From contig CM075346.1 in the NCBI GenBank assembly GCA_037693485.1, positions 122,934,001 to 122,998,000 of the forward strand: a stretch of DNA of 64,000 nt, given 5' to 3'. A model generated the notes under the pieces. It was not told the DNA's origin and did no database searches. It worked only from the letters and a program-made list of their open reading frames with translations. Each line of letters starts with the position of its first letter. The stretch's first letter is position 1. This DNA comes from Kitagawia praeruptora. Taxonomy: Eukaryota > Streptophyta > Magnoliopsida > Apiales > Apiaceae. Below are positions 53,167-62,397 of the stretch, one piece after another. The translations under genes were made by a program, and so were the position numbers.

Positions 53167-55743
53167 ATGGCAAGTATTCAAAGGTCAAGTAATATCAAGA
53201 TTCCAGCTTTTGATAAAGAAAACTACAACATATGGAAAAAGAAGATTATGTTATTTATCAAAGCTCAGAATCCACTATTCCTAGGTATTCTGGAAAATGG
53301 CCCCTTCATTCCTCAAAAGGAAATCCCAGCTGCTACAGTGAATGATGTAGTAATCCCAGCTCATTGGGTTGCTAAGAAGCCTTCTGAGTATAATGACTCA
53401 GAAAAAGAAAAAGTAGCACTGGATGATCATCTGCAACTCATTCTACTAGATGCACTTACCCTGGACAAAGCTATGAGTGGAAATATAATAGCATGCAACT
53501 CTGCCAGGGATATGTGGAAAAAGATAGAACTGTTATGTGAAGGAAGTGAAGAGGTCAGAGAAAATCAAAAACAAATACTGGTGTCACAATATGAAGCGTT
53601 TATGGGAAAGCATGGAGAAGAGCTAACCCACATGTTTGAAAGATTTAGCAAACTGATAGCTGAGCTTCAAATTCATGGAAAGTTTTATGAAAAGAAGGAA
53701 GTCAATATCAAGTTTCTGCTAACTCTTCCAGAACATCTTGAGCACAGAGTAACAGCCATAAGAGAAGGGAGAGACTTAAATTCTGTTTCTCTTGAAACAT
53801 TGTATGGAGTTCTAAAATCTTATGAACTTGAATATTATCAAAAGAAAGCTATACAAAGTGGATCCAAAGGATTGATGGCAAACATGGCTGGTGCTCTAGT
53901 TGCTCAAGGACCATCATATTTTCAAGCAAGTGAGCAAATTCAAAATGATCAACAACCTCAATTTTCATCTGTGAAAATAGAAGAGGTGGTTGAAGATGAA
54001 GAAAAGGTTGTCCTTCAACTAGAAGATGTTGAAGATGAAGAATTCTTCACTCTAGAAGAAATGGAGAAAATGGATAATCCAACCATGGCTTTTATGGCAA
54101 GAAAATTCAAAAATATAAGGTTCAGGAGGAACAAGCCATATAAGCCTCAAGGTCAATTTCCAAAATATAACCAAGGAAGCTCATCAAAACCTGCTACTGG
54201 CACCAAGGGAGGATACAAAACAGGAATGGTAGATAGGTCAAAGTTTAGATGCTACAATTGCAATGAACTTGGTCACTTTGCTACTGAATGCAAAAGACCA
54301 AAACAAATACAAAGAATGGAGAGAGGAACTGGGAGTCAATTTAAGAAAGGACAAGGAAAAGCCTATGTGGCTGAAGGAAAATGCTGGGATGAATCTGATA
54401 ATGAAGAAGAAGAGGAATTTGTGAATTTAGCCTTGATGGCTAGAGAGGATGAAGAAGCATCAACCTCGTCAAGTCAGGTACCATCTCTAGTATTACTAGA
54501 TATGTCTTTAAATGACTATAAGCAAACCATTGAGGAAATGAGTACTGAAATGTTTAATATTCATACTAGTTTATCTGCTGCAAATGAAGAAATTGCTAGA
54601 TTAACTAAAGAAAATGAAGTACTCAGATCTAACAATGATGTGTTGTTGCTTAAGACCAGTTCTATTGATTCTTTAGCTCAGGAAAACGAAAGACTAAAAA
54701 ATGATTTAATCTGTGCTAAAGAGATAGAGGATTATCTAAGAAAAGAAATTTCTGAGAATGAATTTAAGCTAAAGGCATTTAGAAATTCCTCTAAATTAGT
54801 TCAAGAGTATCATGAGAAACATACTGAAAGTAAGAAGATAGGCATAGGCTATGATTATAGCAGGAGACCTGGTAAAGAGGCTGTTATACAGAAAAATGAT
54901 GATAATAATACTGTAAGACCTCACATCCTCAAAAATGTGAGTAACCCAATTTTCAAAAGTACAGAGTTTGAGGTTAATGAAAACTCCCTAATTATTAATC
55001 AAGAACTCTGTGATGAAGATGAGAGGATTGACAGTAAATCTAAGAAAGAAAAAGATTCTGTCATAATGTCTATGACAGAAACAGTCTTAAACAGTCCAAC
55101 CAAGTGTTCAAAAGATACTGTCAAGAAGTCATCCAAGACAGTAACTTTCAAACCTACTGTCAAGACAGCAAGTACAAAAGATGCTGTCAAAAATAGTTCG
55201 ACAGCATCTTCTGAACAGATTGTCAAGACAGTAGTCTCCAAGTCCAAAAACAGAAATGGGAAGCTAGGCATTGATAAAAAGAATAATTATGCATATGTTA
55301 AGCAGGCACCAAGGAAACTTTGCAATAATTGTGGCTCCTCACATCATTTAACTCATGTTTGTAAGAAATCAACTAGTAGCATATCTAATGCAACAGAGTT
55401 GAAAGGGAACTTACACAGAACCCCCATTATGCAAAGAAAATTGGTAGTTTGTAATAACATTGACTGTATGCCATGCAAAATTACTGCCATGAGTACATGT
55501 TTTAATTTGCAAATTTCATCTAATGAATTATGTTCTTATATGCAAACTGCAAAGACTTCTGAATCCACTAAAGAAAGTGAGAAGTCTGCTCTCACTAAGA
55601 AAAAGTCAAAGTCAAAAACTAAGTGGATAATAAAAGAAGTCAAGGAACCATCTTCTGATAATATTGTTTCAAATATTGATAAAGTTTCTGATGATACTGA
55701 GTATGCAGGACCCAACAAGACTTGGGTACCAAATGCAAATTAA
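53167..55743 (+). CDS. Sirevirus Gag (858 residues)
   Basis: Starts MASIQRSSNIKIPAFDKENY about 30 nt after the primer site. It has a copia-type gag core (residues about 10-230), an acidic segment (about 275-310) and a zinc knuckle CYNCNELGHFATEC (about 362). A coiled-coil stretch (about 450-560, IEEMSTEMFNIHTSLSAANE onward) and a second Cys/His motif CNNCGSSHHLTHVC (about 719) follow. It ends KTWVPNAN with TAA. Residues 620-700 are Lys/Asp/Val/Thr-rich because the nucleotide word CTGTCA/GACAGT is repeated there. Forms the particle and binds element RNA. Confidence 0.9.
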   Translation: MASIQRSSNIKIPAFDKENYNIWKKKIMLFIKAQNPLFLGILENGPFIPQKEIPAATVNDVVIPAHWVAKKPSEYNDSEKEKVALDDHLQLILLDALTLDKAMSGNIIACNSARDMWKKIELLCEGSEEVRENQKQILVSQYEAFMGKHGEELTHMFERFSKLIAELQIHGKFYEKKEVNIKFLLTLPEHLEHRVTAIREGRDLNSVSLETLYGVLKSYELEYYQKKAIQSGSKGLMANMAGALVAQGPSYFQASEQIQNDQQPQFSSVKIEEVVEDEEKVVLQLEDVEDEEFFTLEEMEKMDNPTMAFMARKFKNIRFRRNKPYKPQGQFPKYNQGSSSKPATGTKGGYKTGMVDRSKFRCYNCNELGHFATECKRPKQIQRMERGTGSQFKKGQGKAYVAEGKCWDESDNEEEEEFVNLALMAREDEEASTSSSQVPSLVLLDMSLNDYKQTIEEMSTEMFNIHTSLSAANEEIARLTKENEVLRSNNDVLLLKTSSIDSLAQENERLKNDLICAKEIEDYLRKEISENEFKLKAFRNSSKLVQEYHEKHTESKKIGIGYDYSRRPGKEAVIQKNDDNNTVRPHILKNVSNPIFKSTEFEVNENSLIINQELCDEDERIDSKSKKEKDSVIMSMTETVLNSPTKCSKDTVKKSSKTVTFKPTVKTASTKDAVKNSSTASSEQIVKTVVSKSKNRNGKLGIDKKNNYAYVKQAPRKLCNNCGSSHHLTHVCKKSTSSISNATELKGNLHRTPIMQRKLVVCNNIDCMPCKITAMSTCFNLQISSNELCSYMQTAKTSESTKESEKSALTKKKSKSKTKWIIKEVKEPSSDNIVSNIDKVSDDTEYAGPNKTWVPNAN

Positions 55744-58700
55744 ACTCATTCTGTCTTGCAGGGAAAGAAAGGTAAACAGGTCATGTGGATAATCGACAGT
55801 GGATGTTCCAAACACATGACTGGTGATATATCCCTGCTATCACAATATGTTGAGAAGGTTGGCCCAACAATAACCTTTGGAGACAACAGCAAAGGTTACA
55901 CTGTGGGATATGGCTGTTTAAAAGCTGGAAATGTTGTCATTGAAGAAATCTCTCTTGTGGAAGGTTTGAAGCATAATCTGCTCAGTGTCAGTCAATTCAC
56001 TGACAAAGGATTCAAAGTAAACTTTGGCATGATGGAATGTTCAATTCACCACAAGAAGGATAGAAGCCTATCTCTGAAAGGAGTAAGGAAAGGAAGCCTA
56101 TTTGTTGCAGACTTAAACTCAACAAATGAGGAAAGAATATTTTGCTTCTACAGCAAAGCAAGTGTTGGAGATAGCATGCTTTGGCACAAGAAATTTTCTC
56201 ATCTCAATTTCAAAACAATGAACATGCTGATGAAGAAGGAATTAGTGAGAGGACTACCTCAACAGGAATTCTGTCAAGAAGGACTGTGTGAAGATTGTCA
56301 AATGGGAAAATTGAGGAAAGCAATGCATAAATCAAAGCAAGTCAACACTAACACTGAAGCACTCAAGTTGATTCACATGGATCTTTTTGGACCAGTGAAT
56401 GTTCAATCACTATCCAGAAAAAGATATGCACTGGTCATGATAGATGACTATTCTAGGTACACTTGGGTGAAATTTTTAGAATCAAAGGATGAAGCTGCTC
56501 AAGAAATCATTGATCACATAAGGGTACTTGACAGGACCCCTGAAGCAAAAGTTCAATTTCTAAGAAGTGACAATGGAACTGAATTCAGAAATGCTACACT
56601 TGGAAACTTCTGCAAAGATCAAGGAATTGTTCAACAATTCTCTGCTGCAAGAACTCCACAGCAAAATGGAGTTGTAGAAAGGAAAAATAGGACTCTTATT
56701 GAAGCTGCAAGGACTATGTTGAGTAATGCTAAATTACCAACATATTTCTGGGCAGAAGCCATCAACACTGCTTGTTACACACAGAACAGAACACTAATCA
56801 ACAAGGCTCATGGCAATACTCCTTACTATCTTTTGACAGGAAAGAAGCCTACTGTCAAGTACTTTCATATTTTTGGAAGCAAGTGCTTTTTGATGAAAGA
56901 CAACCATGAAAGAAAAGGCAAGTTTGATACTAAAGCATATGAAGGCATTTTCATGGGATATGGGATAGAAAGGACTGCCTACAGAGTCTATATCATGGAG
57001 CACAAAACAATTGAAGAAAGTGTCAATGTCACGTTTGATGAAAGCAAGTTTCCAGGGCTACATGAGGATGGTCAAATGCAACCCTTCAGATTTGAGAATC
57101 AAGGATACTTGGAAAAAGAAGAATTTGTTGATGAAGAACCAAGTCTCATTCAATCAATGGGATATGAGAAAGAATCTGTCAATTCTCATAATCTAAATCA
57201 AACCTCAGCTCAATCACAGACAATTTCAGGCATCAATCAACAAGAATGTGAGACTGGAGAATTTGAGCAAAATGAGCAGAATAATGAAAATGGTGGAGAA
57301 TCAAATCCTCATATTGATGAAAGACATTCTCATCAAACAAGTAGCTTGCCTCAATCAACAAAGTGGAACAGAGATCATACCAGTAATCTAATTATTGGAG
57401 ATCCCACTATTGGTGTAAGGACAAGGAGGAATATCTCTGCTGAAAGCATGTTTTCATGTTTCTTATCTCAAATGGAACCAAAAATAGTTGAAGAAGCATT
57501 GTTGGATTCTGATTGGGTGATGGCCATGCAGGAGGAGCTCAATCAATTTGAAAGAAACAATGTTTGGAAACTAGTTCCAAGGCCAAAAGGAAAATCAGTC
57601 ATTGAGACAAAATGGGTTTTCAGAAACAAGATAGATGAGAGTGGAAATGTGACAAGAAATAAGGCAAGGCTAGTGGCCAAAGGTTACTGTCAACAGGAAG
57701 GGATAGATTATGATGAAACATTTGCTCCTGTTGCCAGACTTGAAGCCATAAGAATTTTCTTAGCTTTTGCTGCACACTGCAAATTCAAGGTATTTCAAAT
57801 GGATGTTAAAAGTGCCTTTCTAAATGGAGAATTAGAAGAAGAAGTGTATGTTGAACAGCCTCCTGGATTTGAAAATGACAAACTGCATAATTTTGTCTAC
57901 AAGCTGTTCAAGGCTCTATATGGCTTAAAGCAAGCACCAAGAGCCTGGTATGACACTTTATCCACTTTTCTCCTGGAAAATCAATTTATAAGAGGTATGG
58001 TGGATAAAACTTTATTCTATAAATACCATGGCAAAGACATCATTCTTGTGCAGATATATGTTGATGACATAATCTTTGGCTCAACAAATGAAAAATTGTG
58101 TGAAAAGTTCTCATCTCTAATGAGAAACAAGTATGAAATGAGCATGATGGGAGAATTAGCATTCTTTCTTGGTCTTCAAATCTATCAGAAGAAGGAAGGA
58201 ATCTTCATCTGTCAATCTAAGTATGTCAAAGAACTTCTCAAGAAGTTTAACTTAGAAGATTCATCACCTGCCAAGACACCTATCTCAACAGCCACCAAAT
58301 TAGAGTTAGATCCTAAAGGCAAGAAAGTGGATTCTAGTACCTACAGAGGCATGGTAGGATCATTGCTGTACTTAACAGCAAGCAGGCCAGATATAATGTT
58401 TGCTACATGTCTCTGTGCAAGATTTCAAGCTGATCCAAAAGAATCACACTTAGTTGCAATTAAAAGAATCTTTAGATATCTCAAAGGCACCCCAAATCTA
58501 GGTCTTTGGTACCCTAAGGAAACTGGATTTGATCTAATTGGATATTCTGATTCAGACTATGCTGGCTGCAAAATTGACAGAAAAAGTACTACATGAAGCT
58601 GTCAATTTCTTGGGGGGAGATTGGTGTCATGGTTCAGTAAGAAGCAACACTCAGTTTCTACATCAACTGCAGAAGCTGAATATATTGCAGCTGGAAGTTG

Positions 58701-59001
58701 CTGTGCACAAATTCTTTGGATGAAGAATCAATTAATGGATTATGGACTAAAGTTGTCAAATATTCCTATCTACTGTGACAACACTAGTGCCATAGCCATA
58801 TCAGACAATCCAGTTCAACACTCCAGAACAAAGCACATTGATATAAGGCATCATTTCATCAGGGAGCATGTTGAAAAAGGAGATGTAAAATTGGTTTATG
58901 TTCCAACAGATAAGCAACTTGCAGATATATTCACCAAGCCACTGGATGAAGCAACATTTACCAGGTTGGTGAGTGAATTAGGAATGCTAAATCAGGTATG
59001 A
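55744..59001 (+). pseudogene. Sirevirus Pol, interrupted by one nonsense codon
   Basis: In the same frame as gag, directly after its TAA, so expression would need stop-codon readthrough or splicing (a TTGCAG acceptor-like site lies at 55755). Order: protease WIIDSGCSKHMTG (about 55783); GAG-pre-integrase and integrase zinc finger (MLWHKKFSHLNFK, then CEDCQMGK); integrase core with MDLFGPV, FLRSDNGTEF and NGVVERKNR; reverse transcriptase with MDVKSAFLNGELEEEVYVEQ and YVDDIIFGST; RNase H SDSDYAGCKIDRKSTT. A TGA at 58594-58596 lies in the conserved RNase H motif, then the frame continues (SWFSKKQHSVSTSTAEAEYI, HIDIRHHFIREHV) to the true end at 59001. This copy probably cannot finish reverse transcription unaided. 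Confidence 0.88.
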
Positions 59002-59599
59002 TCATCTAACTGGTTTATCAATTATAAGAAGTCGAAGCTCATGACAGAAACTTTTAAAGGTACTGTCACTAGAAGGTACTGTCATGAGAAGTTAAGGTAC
59101 ATTGTGATACTTGTTCAGACAGCATGTTTGCTATGACTATGCTAAAAGGATTTTTAGATATCATGTTTGCAATGACTATGCTAAAAGGATTTTTAGATAT
59201 CATGTTTGCTATGACTATGCTAAAAGGAGTTTTAGATATCATGCTTGCTATGACTATGCTAAAATAGTTTTACATGTCTGTCTTAAAATGATTTTAAGAA
59301 ATCATGTGTCCTTAACTTAAGTTATGTGTGAACAGTGACAGCATGATCTTATGATAAGTTTACTGTCAGATAAAACTTACTGTCACTCATGAAGCTGATT
59401 GACAGAAATGTTGTTAGCGCACAAGTTGCTGTCAATGAAAGTTGCTGTCACAAGAAATTGCTGTCAGAATTGGTAGAGAAAGAAAAGCGCACAGGTTACT
59501 GTCAATGAAAGATGCTGTCACGAGAAGTTGCTGTCAAAGATAGTGGAAAGATATATATATATTAATTTATATATATATATACGTATATTTCTTTTCACC
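59002..59599 (+). other. Spacer between pol and accessory frame
   Basis: Non-coding, with many CTGTCA/TGACAG words at 59040-59100 and 59335-59540 (for example gttgctgtcaatgaaa and gaaattgctgtcaga). It contains the 39-bp tandem repeat and an AT microsatellite (59550-59582). Confidence 0.7.
59123..59265. repeat. 39-bp tandem repeat
   Basis: Three full units and one partial of catgtttgctatgactatgc followed by taaaaggatttttagatat. As 39 is divisible by three the array stays open in one frame (HVCYDYAKRIFRY repeats), but it has no start context or relatives that would make it a gene. Confidence 0.9.
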
Positions 59600-59811
59600 A
59601 ATCCACGATCTAATAGCAACTGCCACGTAATATAGCAAGTGGAGTTAATGGGTAATATCATTATCACACGTTCATTTAAGAGAGGTTAAATCGATTCATA
59701 TTAGAAACTGAATCTACCGTTTAATCTACTATCACTTTCATTTGCAAAAACCTCTCAACCTTCTGCATCCAAAAACCGCATTTTCTCTCTCATTTTTCAA
59801 AGCATTCAACA
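59600..59811 (+). promoter_or_regulatory. Leader-like region before the accessory frame
   Basis: Just upstream of the accessory ATG is a pyrimidine-rich stretch (cctctcaaccttctgcatcc, then cattttctctctcattttt) typical of plant 5' untranslated regions. The start codon is in strong plant context (caacaATGGCa). A CACGTAA word lies at about 59622. No sure TATA box. It suggests the accessory frame has its own transcript instead of being read from the genomic RNA. Confidence 0.4.
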
Positions 59812-62397
59812 ATGGCACCTAAACAAAGTGTTGCTCAAACCAACTTTGCCGGTATCTTTTCTCCTAATGATGCTGGTGAAAACTTCAAAGGACTTATTTC
59901 CTTCTTAAATAAATCCTACCTAGGTCATACAATAACCTCTTCCCCCAAAATTGATGCTGTTAGAATTGAAAAATTCTGGAAATCAGCAAGTGCTCAAGGA
60001 ACTGGAGAGAATGAATCAATTAAGTTCAATATAGATGATGCAAGTCATTCTCTTTCAGTAAAGAATATCAATGAGGCTTTGGGTATTGTGTTGACAAGTG
60101 AAGAAAGCTTTAAGGAGCTAGCAACTGATGATACTCTGAAGAAGTTCTTTCTGAAGATTGGATATTCAGGATCTAAGATTGATGAAACTTCGGATAAGTG
60201 GTATCAAACAGGAGAAATGGACAGGAAATTTCTGAGAAAAGAGTGGAGTATGATTTTTGATGTAATGGTGAAGGTGTTCTCTACCAAGACTACAGGCTGG
60301 AATGGAATACCATCATATATCAAGAAGCTCACTCATTCATTAGTCCATGGATACAAGGTGAACATTGGAAAACTGATCATGGCACAGTTGAAAAGCGCAA
60401 TAGGCAAGAAGGTATCTATCTATCCTCGCTTTTTAACTATGTGTATTAATAATATTTGTGGAAATATTGAGGATACTTCTGATTTTGAAGAATGTCCTGT
60501 TTTAAAGAAAAACATTCACACATCTCTTAACACACAAAATTTGAATGCACATATTCCACTATGTTTTACACAACACATGGTAAATCAAGTGCCCAACCTT
60601 GATTTTCCATTTCCAACAGGTTACACTGTTTTCACAATAGAGAATGAAGCTGAATTAGACCCAAATTCAGTTAACCCACATTCTACACCATACATTCCAC
60701 CTAGGGACTCTAGACTACCAAAAGCCCTTAAAATTGCCAAACAGGAATCCAAGAAAAGATCCCTGGAGAGTGAAACTGGTGACAATGTGGTGAGTCAAGA
60801 GGGAGTTACTGCACCTAGTGCAGCAAATAAGGATGGTAGTAGAATAGAACCCACAGTAGCCCCTTCTGAGCCTAAGAAGAAGAGAGCTAGAAGGGCCAAG
60901 GTTACTGTCAGCCACCCTACAGTTTCCCAAAAGACTGTAGAGGATGATAGGGAAATGAACTCACCTCTAGGTGTCTCTTCTCAACAAGGGACATCTATTG
61001 AAATTGGCCTGTCTCCCAAGGCACCTTGTAAAGAGTCTGCACAAACTCAAGAACTCACTCTTGAAGAACCTGTATTTGAAGATACACACATTGAGATAGA
61101 GCACAGTGAGGAATTCACTCATACTATTGATGTTCCACAATCTTTTTCTGTGGAACAGCCAATTAATCAATCTGAAATTCAATCTTCTTCTTTCATTCCC
61201 ACATCTGTTGTTTCTTCTAATCAACCTAGAGAGGGGGACAGTACCAACCCCTCAGGTTTTGATCATCCATCTCAAATCATGGATGAGCCCCCATCAAGTG
61301 GTCCACAAGAACCCATTTCTCAAAGTGAAATGGATACCACCCCATCAAACACTGGATTAGATCAAGATGCAAATTTTCCAGAAATTGAAACAGCCAGCAT
61401 CTTGATCGATTCCCTCAAAGCATCTTACCCTAGGGAAGTTGCTGTCACAGCCAAAGATGCTGTCAAAGACAAAACAGAAGGTGCTGTCAAACAATCAAGT
61501 GACAGTACCATTCTGACAAAAGATACTGTTCAACCACAACTACAAGAAGGATTAGTGGAAGATATCTCTGATGATGACTTGCCCCTTTCAAAGGCCTTCA
61601 AGGTAAAATCTACTCTTTTGCATGTTAGTACTGCTCATACTACTGCATCTAGGATGAGTGAGGGAGTGAAAAATCAAAGAGAGATAAAAGAACAGAGAGG
61701 TGAGACTAAAAATGAGAGGCAGCCAAATGTGCTGGCAAAAGGAGAGGGACTTGAGCATGTCCAGAGTGAACTTGAGGGAGCCAATAAACAAAAGGCATTA
61801 GGCCTTGAGGGAATTTTTGTGAGAGATGATGAGATCATCTATAAAAACACTGAGAGTGTGAGAACCCCAACAGCCTCCATGCCCCAGACTTATCCCTTAC
61901 CTCCTAAAAGGCTTAGGTCTGGTGGTCCTTCTAAATCCACAAATGACAGGCTCCAAGCACTTGAAAATCGATGTGCTACAATGGAAAGCAAGCTGGACAA
62001 CCTGTCATCTACTGTGAAGACTGGTTTTGCTGAAATTCAAGCCACACTACTGTCATTCTCTTCATTGATTCATGCTGCAAACTTAACTAAGGGGGAGAAA
62101 ATAAAAGATCAGAAAGAGGCTGAGCAACCAGGAAGAAAGGTGGAGTTACAAGGGGAAGCTAGACAGGGGGAGCAAAAGAGTAAGGGGGAGCAAGAGAGAG
62201 TAAAAACTGCAATAGCCTCTGGAACTGAGGAGCTTTTTGAAGCTGAAGTAGATGGGGAACAAATGTTAGTATCTAAGGAGGTATTAAGACAAATACAAGA
62301 AATAAAGCATCCTCAATCAAAATCAGTGAACCAGTTCCTGAGAAGAAAGAATCCACACTGGAGAGGCTATGGAGAGAAAAGGAGGAATCAAATATGA
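59812..62397 (+). CDS. Sirevirus accessory protein, N-terminal part (861 residues)
   Basis: Starts MAPKQSVAQTNFAGIFSPND. Residues about 60-230 form a globular-looking region (FNIDDASHSLSVKNINEALG, then WSMIFDVMVKVFS and IPSYIKKLTHSLVHGYKVNI, ending YPRFLTMCINNICGN). Its pattern recalls the putative plant transposon domain (Transposase_32-like) found in captured ORFs. A long Ser/Thr/Pro/Glu-rich disordered part follows, then a nuclear-signal-like KKKRARRAK (about 353) and a C-terminal coiled coil (RLQALENRCATMESKLDNLS, about 710). No signal peptide or membrane span, so it does not look like an envelope protein. It ends at TGA 62395-62397, probably by frameshift (next entry). Function unknown. 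Confidence 0.75.
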   Translation: MAPKQSVAQTNFAGIFSPNDAGENFKGLISFLNKSYLGHTITSSPKIDAVRIEKFWKSASAQGTGENESIKFNIDDASHSLSVKNINEALGIVLTSEESFKELATDDTLKKFFLKIGYSGSKIDETSDKWYQTGEMDRKFLRKEWSMIFDVMVKVFSTKTTGWNGIPSYIKKLTHSLVHGYKVNIGKLIMAQLKSAIGKKVSIYPRFLTMCINNICGNIEDTSDFEECPVLKKNIHTSLNTQNLNAHIPLCFTQHMVNQVPNLDFPFPTGYTVFTIENEAELDPNSVNPHSTPYIPPRDSRLPKALKIAKQESKKRSLESETGDNVVSQEGVTAPSAANKDGSRIEPTVAPSEPKKKRARRAKVTVSHPTVSQKTVEDDREMNSPLGVSSQQGTSIEIGLSPKAPCKESAQTQELTLEEPVFEDTHIEIEHSEEFTHTIDVPQSFSVEQPINQSEIQSSSFIPTSVVSSNQPREGDSTNPSGFDHPSQIMDEPPSSGPQEPISQSEMDTTPSNTGLDQDANFPEIETASILIDSLKASYPREVAVTAKDAVKDKTEGAVKQSSDSTILTKDTVQPQLQEGLVEDISDDDLPLSKAFKVKSTLLHVSTAHTTASRMSEGVKNQREIKEQRGETKNERQPNVLAKGEGLEHVQSELEGANKQKALGLEGIFVRDDEIIYKNTESVRTPTASMPQTYPLPPKRLRSGGPSKSTNDRLQALENRCATMESKLDNLSSTVKTGFAEIQATLLSFSSLIHAANLTKGEKIKDQKEAEQPGRKVELQGEARQGEQKSKGEQERVKTAIASGTEELFEAEVDGEQMLVSKEVLRQIQEIKHPQSKSVNQFLRRKNPHWRGYGEKRRNQI

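Noticed and set aside
59111..59320. HVCYDYAKRIFRY repeat peptide
   Set aside because: A 39-bp tandem repeat in the Sirevirus spacer stays open only because its period is a multiple of three.
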